From NCBI RefSeq assembly GCF_025913575.1, contig NZ_CP109785.1, positions 806,001 to 870,000 on the forward strand: a stretch of 64,000 nt of DNA, in the 5' to 3' direction. Below, piece by piece: positions 9,190 through 18,556 of this stretch. The DNA is from Halocatena marina (lineage in GTDB: Archaea > Halobacteriota > Halobacteria > Halobacteriales > Haloarculaceae). Within the stretch, counting starts at the first letter, position 1. Each line of letters begins with the position of its first letter. The notes under the pieces are model-generated. The model did no database searches. It saw only the letters and a list, made by a program, of their open reading frames with translations, and was not told the DNA's origin. The translations under genes and the position numbers were made by a program.

Positions 9190-9945
9190 TCAGAGCAAAA
9201 GTATGGCCGGTGCTCCCCCGAGTTTGATCGCTGCGTACTGGAGAGAAAATAGCGTCGCGTTGTATAACCCGTGAATCAGTGCGGGAACGACGAGATTCCC
9301 CGTTCGTTCATAAGCGATAGCGAAGACGAGGGCCGGAACGATTAGGAGTGCGACTGTAATTATTCTGCTCTCAAGACCACCAGTGAGCGAGGTGACGTGC
9401 GCTGCTGCGAAAATGACGGACGCAAGCACAATGGCGACGATCGGACCGAATCGCTCGCGGAGCGAGCCTTGTATGATGCCGCGAAAGAGCAACTCTTCGC
9501 CAGGTCCGATGAGGAGGATCGTTACTGGAATCATCACGAGTAGTGCCTCCGGTGTCTCAGACACCACCCGAACAAGTTGGTTTTTCCCTGGATTTAGTCC
9601 CAACAAGATAATGATGATCCCAAAAACGAATGCAGAGGCGAACGCAACTGCCCATCCTCCTGCGATCCACAGGAACTGTTTAAAATCAGGGAGTGAGACG
9701 CCGATCCACCCCAGATCACGGTTGCGAATCCATAGATAAATCACAGAAAGTCCACCGAAAACGAGCCCCTGCTGGAGCACTACACTAAGAACGAGTCGGG
9801 GGATAGTTGGTAGATTCACCGGAAGCGAATCAAGAAGCTGGGCCATTGTACGACCGAGAATCTCCGAAACACCGAGCGCAAGCACAACAATTCCCACTGC
9901 GATACCGATAGTCGCAAGACGGGACGACAGCACAGAACGATCCAT
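9190..9945 (-). CDS. CPBP family intramembrane metalloprotease
   Basis: This 251-residue polytopic protein belongs to the CPBP/Abi family (CaaX prenyl-protease-like intramembrane glutamate proteases). About eight membrane helices are predicted. The catalytic motifs are present: EExxFRG as GEELLFRG with Glu150, Glu151 and Arg155, a His in FAAAHV at 183, and a third motif VVPALIHGLYN with His near residue 234. The substrate is unknown. It starts at ATG 9945 and ends 250 bases upstream of rpo11 on the same strand. Confidence 0.9.
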   Translation of the reverse strand: MDRSVLSSRLATIGIAVGIVVLALGVSEILGRTMAQLLDSLPVNLPTIPRLVLSVVLQQGLVFGGLSVIYLWIRNRDLGWIGVSLPDFKQFLWIAGGWAVAFASAFVFGIIIILLGLNPGKNQLVRVVSETPEALLVMIPVTILLIGPGEELLFRGIIQGSLRERFGPIVAIVLASVIFAAAHVTSLTGGLESRIITVALLIVPALVFAIAYERTGNLVVPALIHGLYNATLFSLQYAAIKLGGAPAILLL

Positions 9946-10130
9946 GTCTGATGTGGTCGTCTGTCCGCCGTACGCAAATAATCTCCCTTCTCCTCGCCCA
10001 GCAACACTCTTGAAAACTATATAACTTGAATTCTGTCACCTAACATTTTGTATATTGTTGTGTATGTGATCGATGTTCACGTATACCCTTTTGCACTGCC
10101 TCCTTTCGCGAAAATACGTACGACTGTATC

Positions 10131-10649
10131 TTACTGTTTATAGAGGTTTTCGAGGATTTCAGCGTCAGTTCGAAATTTCAGGACGTTGTGAACTACAGAA
10201 TTTCGGATATTTTGCACGGAATCACCATGCTCCTTATAGAAGTCGTGAATCCATTTTGATTCTTCACGTCTGTTCGTAAACATCATGATTGATTTCCACT
10301 GATATTCTCCATCTGAGAGAAACATGAACAGAGTATTGGGTGAGCCACGAATCGCTTCGAGTGCGTCACGCCACGTCTCTTCGAAGTGCTCTGGATTAAG
10401 TTTGAATTCAAACATACCAAAAATAAAATACTCGCCATTTGGAATAATCGCCTCGCGGAAGACGCCTTCCTCACGCATTCCACGAATAGATTCACTGACT
10501 GTCACATGAGAGACATCGATGTCGTATTCTTGTTCGAGGATGCCCGCGAGTTCGCGTGAGGAGAGTTGTGGGTCTTCGGAGAGTTCGCGGAGAATGTATA
10601 CATCTCGCTCCTTGAAGTCCCAGTTTGGTGCATCATCTGGATCGTTCAT
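10131..10649 (-). CDS. Winged-helix transcriptional regulator, AsnC-type HTH
   Basis: This 172-residue haloarchaeal regulator has an N-terminal winged HTH (about residues 10-65) with the motif LREL..DPQLSSRELAGILEQEY resembling Lrp/AsnC DNA-binding domains, followed by an alpha/beta region of about 100 residues unlike the classical RAM ligand domain. Such stand-alone regulators are common in haloarchaea and their targets are not known. The gene stands alone on the minus strand; the downstream interval to the CPBP gene is about 185 bases. Confidence 0.8.
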   Translation of the reverse strand: MNDPDDAPNWDFKERDVYILRELSEDPQLSSRELAGILEQEYDIDVSHVTVSESIRGMREEGVFREAIIPNGEYFIFGMFEFKLNPEHFEETWRDALEAIRGSPNTLFMFLSDGEYQWKSIMMFTNRREESKWIHDFYKEHGDSVQNIRNSVVHNVLKFRTDAEILENLYKQ

Positions 10650-10734
10650 ACGGTAGCTATACCGTTCGGACTACCTGCCTGTTTCGGTCACTTATTCCTG
10701 GAGACAATAACAGGCGTACTATCAAACCAAAGTG

Positions 10735-10935
10735 TAAGACGCTCAGTGGTTTGCCTCTCCGAGTACGCCTCTGTGGAGGGGCGGCAGCGTCCCGTGGTTC
10801 AGAGGGTGAACCACAACTGCCCGGCCGACGAAGCCCCAAACGGGGACGAGATGCCAGAGAGAGCACGGTCAGCAGAGATCAGTCCAGTCATGCTCAGCCG
10901 ACTGAACGGCAGCGATGGCCTCGAATGTGCTGCCC
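10735..10935 (+). ncRNA. GC-rich hairpin-rich patch, candidate structured RNA
   Basis: Within the gap 10650-11211, otherwise AT-rich, a patch of about 200 bases is GC-rich and full of short dyads. They include GTGGTTC/GAACCAC at 10794-10800 and 10808-10814 with a 7-base loop, CCCC-AAAC-GGGG at 10833-10844, and CCTC-TGTG-GAGG near 10769-10780. A Pro/Arg-rich frame crosses it but is not protein-like. It might be a noncoding RNA or the 3' remnant of an IS605-type element; neither can be proved. The rest of the gap shows nothing. Confidence 0.3.
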
Positions 10936-11211
10936 AATTACTACCCGAACGTTTGCCATGATAAAAATTATGGCCGATAGATGATAACTATTCTCAACCT
11001 TACAATGTTCTTCCGTATTTGAAGGAATTTGTTTTCGTGTACGATTGATTGGTCTGTGATACTGTGATACCGGTAGAAATTATCTATAAAATCTATTGAA
11101 GGAGTACTGAGGAAGATATGAGATACGCATACCGGCATTTATTTACATATCTATCGTAAATGACTGTCACACTCCGTAATGTGGTTGTTCACGGGGGTAT
11201 AAGAGTTAACA

Positions 11212-11874
11212 ATGGACTTAAAAAAATTCAAAGAAGAGAATGCTCCTCGAAAGGGTGGTGGGAAATTCCAACTCGAAAATCCGAAATTATTGGATATAGA
11301 AATTGATGGAGCGGTCATGGCGAAAATTGGCTCGATGATCGCGTACTCGGGAGATATCTCTTTCGAACAGAAGTCGTCGGGAGGCATAAAAGGATTCCTC
11401 AAAAAATCTGTAACTGGCGAGGGCTCGATCATGATGAAGGCCGAAGGCGAAGGCCATCTCTACTTAGCTGATCAAGCAAAGGAAGTACAAGTACTCGAAT
11501 TAGATGAAGATGAGGAAATAAGTGTCAATGGAAATGATATTCTAGCATTCGAAAAGAATGTCGGGTGGGATATCAAGATGATGAAAAGCTTTGGCGGAGC
11601 TGCCGCTGGCGGATTATTCAACGTTTTTCTCGAAGGACCGGGATACATTGCCATAACTACACACGGTGACCCATTGGTTTTGCCGACGCCTGTTAGAACC
11701 GATCCCGATGCTACTGTTGCTTGGAGCAGTAACGTGTCTCCAGATATCAATACCGACAGAAATCTCAAAGGCTTCCTCGGTCGGCCGTCGGGTGAGACGT
11801 ATCAACTAGAATTTCCGAAAGAGGATGGATTCGTAGTTGTCCAACCATTTGAAGAAGTGTTCCCGGAAGAATAG
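11212..11874 (+). CDS. AIM24 family protein
   Basis: This 220-residue protein is an AIM24 (DUF124) member, an all-beta fold related to tryptophan RNA-binding attenuator-like proteins. Typical features are an early beta-rich segment (KFQLENPKLLDIEIDG, residues 17-33), Gly-rich turns such as IGSMIAYSGDISFE, the GEGHLYLAD core, and a C-terminal FEGPGYI-like strand (FLEGPGYIAITTHG). The family's biochemical role is unclear. Base composition is somewhat lower in GC than the neighbours (many AAA and AAT codons), a possible sign of transfer. It stands alone, convergent with the CapA gene. Confidence 0.85.
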   Translation: MDLKKFKEENAPRKGGGKFQLENPKLLDIEIDGAVMAKIGSMIAYSGDISFEQKSSGGIKGFLKKSVTGEGSIMMKAEGEGHLYLADQAKEVQVLELDEDEEISVNGNDILAFEKNVGWDIKMMKSFGGAAAGGLFNVFLEGPGYIAITTHGDPLVLPTPVRTDPDATVAWSSNVSPDINTDRNLKGFLGRPSGETYQLEFPKEDGFVVVQPFEEVFPEE

Positions 11875-11898
11875 TCTCGTTGACTTTTGCTTTGTAGG

Positions 11899-12930
11899 TC
11901 AACTGTCTGTCGTTGTTCTACCCCCGCATCTGCTTTCGAGGGGGAGGATCAATTCGTCTTCTTGTCGTTCAAATTCGGTTCCGAACGGTTTCGATAGTTC
12001 GCGTATTCGGTCGCGACTCCAATCTGCAGCCGTCGATCCCGCTCTGTGGACGGCACAATCACGAATCTCTATCGGGAGCAGTCGGAGCGCACGGAGCGAC
12101 CCCTCTCGGTCGGTTTGAAGTTCGAACAAAAATCCTCGGTCATTCCCTAGGTCATCATCAACCGCGTAGTCATCGACGAAGTCACCGACGTCGTATAGAA
12201 TTGGACAGCCTTCGTGGATCTCAATACCCTGAAAGATGTGAGCACTGTGTCCGTGAACGAGGTCAACGCCCCGTTCGATCAACCAGTGACCAACGGCCCG
12301 GAACGCATCTGGTGGCTTGGTTACCATATTTGGTCCCCAGTGTAGCGACGCAACGAGAAGATCCGGTTCTGCGCTCTGTGCCGCGGTGAGTGCTTCACCG
12401 AGGATTTTTCGACATGGCTCGTTTTCGAGGTCGAACACAGTGTGGGAAATACCGGGCGTATCAGAATCTGCGGCGTATTCTGGGGTGTTGTCAGTGAACG
12501 AGATGACAGCGACGTTCATGCCTTCGATGAAAACATGAGACGGTTCCCGTGCCGCTCTCATCGTTCGCCCTCCTCCCGGGCTGGCGATGTCTCCACGATC
12601 GAGATGATCGAGCGTATCACAGAGCGCTCTCACGCCGTAATCGAGCGCGTGGTTGTTAGCGAGCGACGCACAATCGACACCTGCCCGTTCGAGTGCTGGT
12701 ATGGCCCACGTCGGATTGGCACGGAAATGAAACGGTCGATACGTCCGTCGCCACGGCTGCCCGCGTGTCGAAAGACAGCATTCGAGATTGATAAACAGTC
12801 CATCGAGCGACTGCAATCGGCCAAGAAGGTCCCCCCACACTGCATCAGCGGATCGAGACTGCTGTCGTCGATCGACCTGTCGTCCCAACATAACGTCCCC
12901 CGTGAAACCGAACCGGACTGTCGAGGACAT
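11899..12930 (-). CDS. CapA family protein (PGA_cap metallophosphatase-like)
   Basis: This 343-residue protein is a CapA/PgsA-type calcineurin-like enzyme, associated in bacteria with poly-gamma-glutamate capsule synthesis. The motifs GDVMLGR (residues 11-17), the N-N-H of SLANNHALDYG, and later SLHWG and GHSAHIFQG are the conserved metal-site blocks of the family. The ATG at 12930 is preferred to a GTG at 12969. No signal peptide is seen, so it may act inside the cell or on another substrate. No other capsule genes are nearby. Confidence 0.87.
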   Translation of the reverse strand: MSSTVRFGFTGDVMLGRQVDRRQQSRSADAVWGDLLGRLQSLDGLFINLECCLSTRGQPWRRTYRPFHFRANPTWAIPALERAGVDCASLANNHALDYGVRALCDTLDHLDRGDIASPGGGRTMRAAREPSHVFIEGMNVAVISFTDNTPEYAADSDTPGISHTVFDLENEPCRKILGEALTAAQSAEPDLLVASLHWGPNMVTKPPDAFRAVGHWLIERGVDLVHGHSAHIFQGIEIHEGCPILYDVGDFVDDYAVDDDLGNDRGFLFELQTDREGSLRALRLLPIEIRDCAVHRAGSTAADWSRDRIRELSKPFGTEFERQEDELILPLESRCGGRTTTDS

Positions 12931-13060
12931 ACTCGTTAGTTGCAGACTGTGGGCCGTAACAGTTTCCACGACATTGTTTCACAGAGCAAATGAACCGATC
13001 GACTGGGTCGCTCTCGGAATTCGAGCAGCGGAACCGACTCCGACGCTCTACCCTGGTGTT

Positions 13061-14338
13061 CTACTCTGGTGTGGCGGTCGGTAGGGCTCGTCGGCCGCGT
13101 GGTGGGAGCAGGTAGTTCCCACGGTGGGTGACGTTCATGTACTGGAGAATTCCGTTGTTCGTTCGTTGCCCGACAGCCGCCTGTGAAGAAACATCGCTTC
13201 CATTCATCGCCTCGCGCGTTTTCACGAAGTCACCAATCGCGCGCTGGAGCGACACGAAATGTAGCTTCGCGGTTTCATCGTCTGTCGAATCGAAATCTCG
13301 ACGGAGAATGATTGGTGAGTCGTTTTCGCGTGCTCGTGCAGATTTTTGTGAGTGACCGACGACGCCGTATTCTCGGGCGTGTTCTTTGGTATGAGCCGGA
13401 CAATCTGATAGTTTGCTTGAATTGCCGAGATTCTCGCCGGTTCCTTCGACGAGTTCTTTTTCCGCGTGGACCGGACAGAACATCGTTGCCACGCGGTGAT
13501 AGCGGCTATCCTGTTCGTACCACTGCTGAAGATGGAGTCGAATCGTTGAGATGTGCTGGGTCGAACCACCGGCAAACGGACCGTTTTGAATCGTTACACG
13601 ATCTTCACTAGCCTGATTCTTGGTAAAACTCGATTTGAAACCCATATACAGGGGCGAATCTTCGGGGACGGGCTCCGAGTCCGGAATTCCATTGACATCC
13701 TGGTTCGAAGCGGGTAATCCCTTGCCGACAAATCCCGTCCGTCGGTCAACTGTCTCAAAAACAGAAGACAACGTCGTCTGCATTTCGACACCGTTGAGCA
13801 CGTCTTTTTCGCCGAACAGCGCTTCTTCGGCGGCGAGAACGACGGATCCGTAATCGCTGGCAAGATGAATCACGGCGTCCGGTCGATCCAACTTAGGATC
13901 CTCGAACGATGCCAATGCCTTCGGATTCGGAAGATCGACCGATTCCGGAAGCGAGTCGTCGAATCGATCGAAATACGCCGGTGAGTAACTTACGGTGAAT
14001 AGCAGCCCTTCGTGGCTCCGAGGATACGCCCGATCGAGCGTCCGGAGGGTCCGTTCGACCAACGTACGGTCATTGGCGGTTGGCTGACCATCATTTGTGT
14101 ACTTCAGATGCAGTAATACGCGGTGCTTGGGTGGAACGTGGTTACCGTACTTATCAGTTGCGAGTGAACTGTTCCACGAATGCTGGCGTTTCGGCAGTGT
14201 CGCGGGGTCTGGCCCGTTCGGGAGATTCGGTGTCTGCTCGTGATCGAGACAAGCAGATAGGGCAGACGCACCGCCAATCGCAACAGCCGCTTTCACGAAT
14301 TCGCGCCGTGAGACAGCACGATTCGGATTCCCCTCCAT
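13061..14338 (-). CDS. Tat-exported Dyp-peroxidase-like lipoprotein (DUF7405-like)
   Basis: This 425-residue protein starts with a twin-arginine signal (SRREFVKAA at residues 10-18) and a lipobox LSAC ending at Cys30, so it is probably a Tat-exported lipoprotein. The body resembles Dyp-type heme peroxidases: a block like their GFKDG motif occurs as GFKSS at 233-237, then GGSTQHISTIRLHLQQW near 257, and a late LRRDF ... LHFVSLQRAIGDF region. The catalytic Asp of the G-x-x-D-G motif is replaced by Ser, so normal peroxidase activity is doubtful. It resembles haloarchaeal DUF7405 proteins (from memory). Confidence 0.7.
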   Translation of the reverse strand: MEGNPNRAVSRREFVKAAVAIGGASALSACLDHEQTPNLPNGPDPATLPKRQHSWNSSLATDKYGNHVPPKHRVLLHLKYTNDGQPTANDRTLVERTLRTLDRAYPRSHEGLLFTVSYSPAYFDRFDDSLPESVDLPNPKALASFEDPKLDRPDAVIHLASDYGSVVLAAEEALFGEKDVLNGVEMQTTLSSVFETVDRRTGFVGKGLPASNQDVNGIPDSEPVPEDSPLYMGFKSSFTKNQASEDRVTIQNGPFAGGSTQHISTIRLHLQQWYEQDSRYHRVATMFCPVHAEKELVEGTGENLGNSSKLSDCPAHTKEHAREYGVVGHSQKSARARENDSPIILRRDFDSTDDETAKLHFVSLQRAIGDFVKTREAMNGSDVSSQAAVGQRTNNGILQYMNVTHRGNYLLPPRGRRALPTATPE

Positions 14339-14541
14339 GCCGACGGCGTATGGGATCCAGAAGAAAGCCGTTTCTGGTACGAGCCTCGAACGACACTATC
14401 AAAATGCTCTGACTGGTCTCATTACGAGAACGATCCTGCTGTTACCGTTCAGACTCACCGAACGATCAGTTCAGACGATTGCAAAAACGTCTCATGGTGC
14501 GCATCGACTAAATCGATCGCCGACAAATCGACAATAATAAT

Positions 14542-15798
14542 ATGCGCTTGGTTCAGCTGACGATTCCACAGGACAAACGAGCCGTCGTCATCGATACTCT
14601 CGAACAGCGCAATCTCGAATTCACATTGGTTGCTGAAACGTCTGGACGCGGTGAACAGCTGGTTGTGTCTGTCCCAGTTGAAACAGGCAATGTCGAGGAA
14701 TTTCTGGATATCCTTGATGAAATCGGCATCAGTCGAAATGGATATGCAATCATCACTGATGTCGAAGCGACGCTTTCTCAATCTAATGATAGAACAACAC
14801 CGAATTCCAACAAAGACGATTCTTTCGAAAACGACCGAATCTCGCGGGAAGAACTCCAAGCACGAGCAACAGAGATGGCAGCGTTCACGCCGAGCTACAT
14901 ATTTTTCACAGTTGTGAGTGCTATCGTAGCAAGTGCAGGATTGCTTACCGACAGCGCTGCTGTTGTCGTGGGGAGTATGGTCATTGCACCGCTTCTCGGG
15001 CCAGCAGTTGGAGCGAGTGTCGGGAGTATTGTCAATGACGACGATCTGTTCCGAGAGAGTGTACAATCTCAACTACTCGGTCTCGGGCTTGCTGTGATCA
15101 GTGGGACCATTTTCGCGTACGCGGTCAAGCTCACAGTGATGCCGAATGTGGACATACGTTCGCTATCTGAAGTTGCCTCCCGCATCAATCCCGGAGCATT
15201 ATCTTTGGTCATTGCACTCGGGTCTGGTGCTGCCGGGGCGTTCTCGCTCAGCACTGGTGCTAGTACGCCGTTGGTCGGTGTCATGATTGCGGCGGCCTTA
15301 ATCCCGCCTGCTGCCGCACTCGGGCTTGGTATCGCCTACTGGCAGCCCGTCTTAATCGTCAGCGTCACTATTCTGTTACTCGTAAACGTTCTCTCGATCA
15401 ATTTCGCTAGCCTCGGTATTCTTTGGATGCGGGGATACCGACCGAGTCACTGGTTCGAGGAACGGATAGCCAAAAAAGCGACAGTAAAGCGACTCGGAGT
15501 GTTACTCATCGGCATTCTCATTCTGTCTTCGTTCCTCATTGCAACGACAGTCGATATGAATCGGAATGCCGAGTTCGAGAGTACTGTCGAAGGGATTGCT
15601 GCCGAAAGCGACGCTCGGATCCTTTCGATCTCGATTTCATACGAAACTCAGTTGTTTTCCAGACAACCAGACGTCGTTACAATTCACGCAGCGACGGAGT
15701 CCGATCAGATAGCCGATCAACTCTCCGATCGTATTAGTGCCGAAACGTCGTCTGATGTCTCTGTTGTCGTCATTAGAGAATCCGTAGAATTCTCCTAA
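14542..15798 (+). CDS. TIGR00341 / DUF389 family membrane protein
   Basis: This 418-residue protein has a ferredoxin-like N-terminal domain of about 80 residues (MRLVQLTIPQDKRAVVIDTLEQ), a linker, then a membrane core of six or more helices with the DUF389 signature: LTDSAAVVVGSMVIAPLLGP, SGAAGAFSLSTG and VGVMIAAALIPPAAALGLG. A C-terminal soluble segment of about 90 residues follows. The family (TIGR00341) is widespread in haloarchaea with no proven function. It is divergent from the DUF7405-like gene, about 200 bases away. Confidence 0.9.
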   Translation: MRLVQLTIPQDKRAVVIDTLEQRNLEFTLVAETSGRGEQLVVSVPVETGNVEEFLDILDEIGISRNGYAIITDVEATLSQSNDRTTPNSNKDDSFENDRISREELQARATEMAAFTPSYIFFTVVSAIVASAGLLTDSAAVVVGSMVIAPLLGPAVGASVGSIVNDDDLFRESVQSQLLGLGLAVISGTIFAYAVKLTVMPNVDIRSLSEVASRINPGALSLVIALGSGAAGAFSLSTGASTPLVGVMIAAALIPPAAALGLGIAYWQPVLIVSVTILLLVNVLSINFASLGILWMRGYRPSHWFEERIAKKATVKRLGVLLIGILILSSFLIATTVDMNRNAEFESTVEGIAAESDARILSISISYETQLFSRQPDVVTIHAATESDQIADQLSDRISAETSSDVSVVVIRESVEFS

Positions 15799-15945
15799 AC
15801 GCCTCTGTCTCTAAAATGGGAATAGCTCTGTTGATTCTCATCCAATGGACTACTCGCTAAGCAGGCCGTGACAGGAACTAGTTGTGATCTTTCATTCAGA
15901 ACGTGATATCGAGGTCGAATTTTACATATTATTTAGATAGTTATA

Positions 15946-15951
15946 TTTATA
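15946..15951 (+). promoter_or_regulatory. Candidate TATA box of tfb
   Basis: TTTATA in a strongly AT-rich tract lies about 73 bases before the tfb ATG, so transcription would begin about 45-50 bases upstream of the start. The whole 15,799-16,023 gap shows no gene. Confidence 0.4.
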
Positions 15952-16023
15952 CCTTCGATATTAATTTACTGATAGAATGGGTTTGGATCGATACTCTCCA
16001 CGGGACATCGATCAGAGAAAACA

Positions 16024-17004
16024 ATGACTGACACAATGACGAAGTCGAGCGGTCAGCGCCAGTACGATCACCAAACATCATCCGAATTTATCGACAGAGA
16101 ATCCATAGAATGTCCGGAATGTGGGGGATCCACTGTTCGTCATGATCACGAACGAGGGGAGCGCTGTTGTAATGAATGTGGGCTTGTGATTGAGGGAGCA
16201 ATGCTCGACACAGGCCCCGAGTGGCGAGCGTTCGATGCAACCGAGCGCCAGCAGAAATCCCGTGTCGGTGCGCCTGTCACACGGACGCTCCACGATAAGG
16301 GGTTGACAACAGCTATTGGATGGCAAAATAAGGATGGGAACGGCCGAATGCTTTCCACAAAGCAACAAAAGAAGATGCATCGACTTCGTACGTGGCACGA
16401 ACGGAGTCGCACCGCGAACAACAGGGAGCGAAATCTCCAGTTCGCACTCTCAGAAATAGACCGCATGGCCAGTGCCCTCGGCGTTCCAAAATCGATGCGT
16501 GAAATAGCGTCTGTGTTGTACCGGCGCGCGCTGAACGAGGATCTCATTCGGGGACGCTCCATTGAGGGCATCGCTACCGCGATGCTCTATGTGGCCTGTC
16601 GTCAGGAGGGATTTCCCCGAAGCCTCGACGAACTGACCGAGGTGTCGCGTGTCGATCGTTCGGAGATTGCCCGGACGTATCGATACGTCGCGCGCGAACT
16701 TGCGTTAGCGTTGGAACCCGCCGATCCGAGACAGTATATTCCTCGTTTTTGCTCTGCACTTGAACTTCCTAAAGCGGTTCAATCGAAAGCCATCGAGATC
16801 TGTACCACCACTGCCGAGGAAGGACTTCTGTCCGGGAAATCCCCAACAGGATACGCTGCAGCAGCTATCTACACTGCTTCACATCTCTGTGATGAGGAGA
16901 CGACACAGAGCGATATCGCCAGCGTTGCTCAAGTAACAGAAGTCACTATCCGAAAGCGGTACCACGAACAGATCGATGCGATTGGTCTCTCGATAGACGT
17001 TTGA
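16024..17004 (+). CDS. tfb: Transcription initiation factor IIB (TFB)
   Basis: TFB binds the TBP-promoter complex and recruits RNA polymerase. This 326-residue protein has the N-terminal zinc ribbon (Cys30, Cys33, Cys49, Cys52), a B-reader/linker region with GPEWRAFD and RVGAPVTRTLHDKGL, and two cyclin repeats (about residues 125-215 and 220-320). Haloarchaea carry several TFB paralogues with different promoter preferences; which one this is cannot be told. The start at 16024 gives a 29-residue polar lead before the ribbon. It stands alone with an AT-rich upstream region. Confidence 0.95.
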   Translation: MTDTMTKSSGQRQYDHQTSSEFIDRESIECPECGGSTVRHDHERGERCCNECGLVIEGAMLDTGPEWRAFDATERQQKSRVGAPVTRTLHDKGLTTAIGWQNKDGNGRMLSTKQQKKMHRLRTWHERSRTANNRERNLQFALSEIDRMASALGVPKSMREIASVLYRRALNEDLIRGRSIEGIATAMLYVACRQEGFPRSLDELTEVSRVDRSEIARTYRYVARELALALEPADPRQYIPRFCSALELPKAVQSKAIEICTTTAEEGLLSGKSPTGYAAAAIYTASHLCDEETTQSDIASVAQVTEVTIRKRYHEQIDAIGLSIDV

Positions 17005-17075
17005 GTTACTCCGGTGGCAACCAGAAGGTGCTGTCTGCAGGCCGAATTGATTGGTTGCCTCCGCGATTCCAACGC

Positions 17076-17252
17076 CTATTCTTGTGCGATCCGGGTAATC
17101 TTTCGTGATCCACACTCCGAGCACTGTTCGTATTGCTCACTGAAGCGCATGCCACAGTCCTCGCATTGATAGACTTCGTACTCTTCGGCCGCTTCCTTTG
17201 CATCAGTTTTGAATTGTTCGACCTGACGGCCGAGTTTCCGAAACAGACCCAT
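17076..17252 (-). CDS. Small zinc-ribbon protein (58 aa)
   Basis: The ATG at 17252 gives MGLFRKLGRQVEQFKTDAKE and two CxxC knuckles (CEDC and CSEC) about 15 residues apart, a zinc-ribbon layout. An amphipathic N-terminal helix precedes the ribbon. Such small proteins are conserved in haloarchaea with unknown roles. It is convergent with tfb. Confidence 0.75.
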   Translation of the reverse strand: MGLFRKLGRQVEQFKTDAKEAAEEYEVYQCEDCGMRFSEQYEQCSECGSRKITRIAQE

Positions 17253-17507
17253 TATAGTTCCGACGAATGGATGCCAGCACAATAAGTGTTCGTCGTCACC
17301 AACGTAGTGTCGATTCGTGCCAACAAAAGAGTTTTCGCCTGGTCCAGACGACTCCGTGGATGCAGTCTGTCCGAAAATCCACCCACAGCCTTGATTGGAG
17401 GTACTTACAGAAGGTGCGCCACTGAACCACGGGTCCAGCAGCTGTTTTCAAGCAAGTCTGAAAGAATAAATATTCACACGTGTCGCCGTAGGGCGACAGT
17501 GCTTACC

Positions 17508-17702
17508 TTAGACGCGAACGACGTTTTTCGCGCGCGGGCCTTTCTCTGCCTGTTCGATGTCGAATTCGATCTCTGTTCCCTCCTCAAGGTCGGGGCCGCC
17601 GACGTCTTCCATGTGGAAGAACACGTCCTCGTCCGCATCCTCAGTGGAAATGAAACCGTAACCGCCAGTGTCGTTGAAGAAATCAACCGTACCGTTTGCC
17701 AT
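17508..17702 (-). CDS. cspA: Cold shock domain protein CspA
   Basis: This 64-residue protein is a single cold-shock domain, a five-strand OB fold that binds single-stranded RNA or DNA. The RNP1-like motif GYGFI is at residues 14-18 and RNP2-like DVFFHM at 26-31. It starts MANGTVDFFN at the ATG 17702, the normal haloarchaeal start; a GTG-type extension of three residues is less likely. The gap 17283-17507 to the zinc-ribbon gene shows no further gene. Confidence 0.93.
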   Translation of the reverse strand: MANGTVDFFNDTGGYGFISTEDADEDVFFHMEDVGGPDLEEGTEIEFDIEQAEKGPRAKNVVRV

Positions 17703-17760
17703 TACGAACAACCGTTAGACTCAGATACGGATAACGCTTTGGATGTGACTTTGTTCAGAG

Positions 17761-17770
17761 ATTATATTAA
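17761..17770 (-). promoter_or_regulatory. Candidate TATA box of cspA
   Basis: On the minus strand TTAATATAAT lies about 60 bases upstream of the cspA ATG, predicting a leader of about 35-40 bases. Confidence 0.4.
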
Positions 17771-17890
17771 TTTCTGCAGATATGTGGGGGTAAATGTCGG
17801 TGCGGTCACCCACACAGTAAATATAGATATTACTACACTAATTGTGAAATACTTTATAATAGATAGTATCTTCATGGTTAGAAGTAGATG

Positions 17891-18556
17891 TTACTCGTTT
17901 TCTTTGAAGATCAGGATATCTTTGATGAGAACATTGTGCCCACGTCGAAGACGTTCTGAGAGGGCCTGATGAGAGATATCGAGTTCTGTGGCGAGTTCGC
18001 TCAGCGTAATGCGGCGTGGAACATCGAAATATCCCTGCTCATAGGCCTCGGTCAATGTTTTGTACTGCGCGTCGGTGAGACCGATCCTCGGGCTTGGGGG
18101 ATGCGGTGGATCGGGATCAAGATGACGGACGTGAGTAATCTCGAACGTAAGACCGTGGTCCTGACAAAACTCGTTCGTACTGGAAAGAGCGTCCCGATTC
18201 GGAAAAAGAACCCGAAGGTTCCAGCCATCCTTGGAGCCCACAGCATCAAGAACTAGTGCCATAGCATTCGTAAGCATATCAAGTACGAGTCGTACGTTGG
18301 TCGTCCAACGCATCTCGTAGAGCCAGCGCTCCTCATCACCGATCAATAGTCTGTCATCGGTGACTGTTGAGTCCTCTGCTACCGCGTTTTCAAAGACAGT
18401 TGGCGTCGTCTCACGAACCCAGATGAGGGGCATAACCGTGTTATTGGGACCCGCAACGATACGCTCACCTTCAACGATCACCTGAGAGAGCCCTTGAAGC
18501 GTCTCTGTGAGCGCAAACTCCTCAACAGGGATGTTCGCGTGGATGAGCGTCGACAT
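17891..18556 (-). CDS. HTH-10 (bacterio-opsin activator-like) regulator
   Basis: This 221-residue protein has the Bat-type layout: an N-terminal alpha/beta sensory part (residues 1-155) with the family phrase ANIPVEEFALTETL, and a C-terminal HTH-10 domain with LTDAQYKTLTEAYEQGYFDVPRRITLSELA and LDISHQALSERLRRG. It is a second member in this window, not closely similar in its N-terminus to the one at 6279. The signal and target are unknown. Confidence 0.88.
   Translation of the reverse strand: MSTLIHANIPVEEFALTETLQGLSQVIVEGERIVAGPNNTVMPLIWVRETTPTVFENAVAEDSTVTDDRLLIGDEERWLYEMRWTTNVRLVLDMLTNAMALVLDAVGSKDGWNLRVLFPNRDALSSTNEFCQDHGLTFEITHVRHLDPDPPHPPSPRIGLTDAQYKTLTEAYEQGYFDVPRRITLSELATELDISHQALSERLRRGHNVLIKDILIFKENE

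Noticed and set aside
10566-10961. Plus-strand frame across the GC-rich patch
   Set aside because: The frame is Pro/Arg-rich, matches no family and overlaps the start of a minus-strand regulator gene; the structured-DNA reading fits better.
17395-17460. Possible tRNA or insertion-element end near GAACCACGGGTCC
   Set aside because: No arms pair into a cloverleaf and no transposase frame is adjacent.
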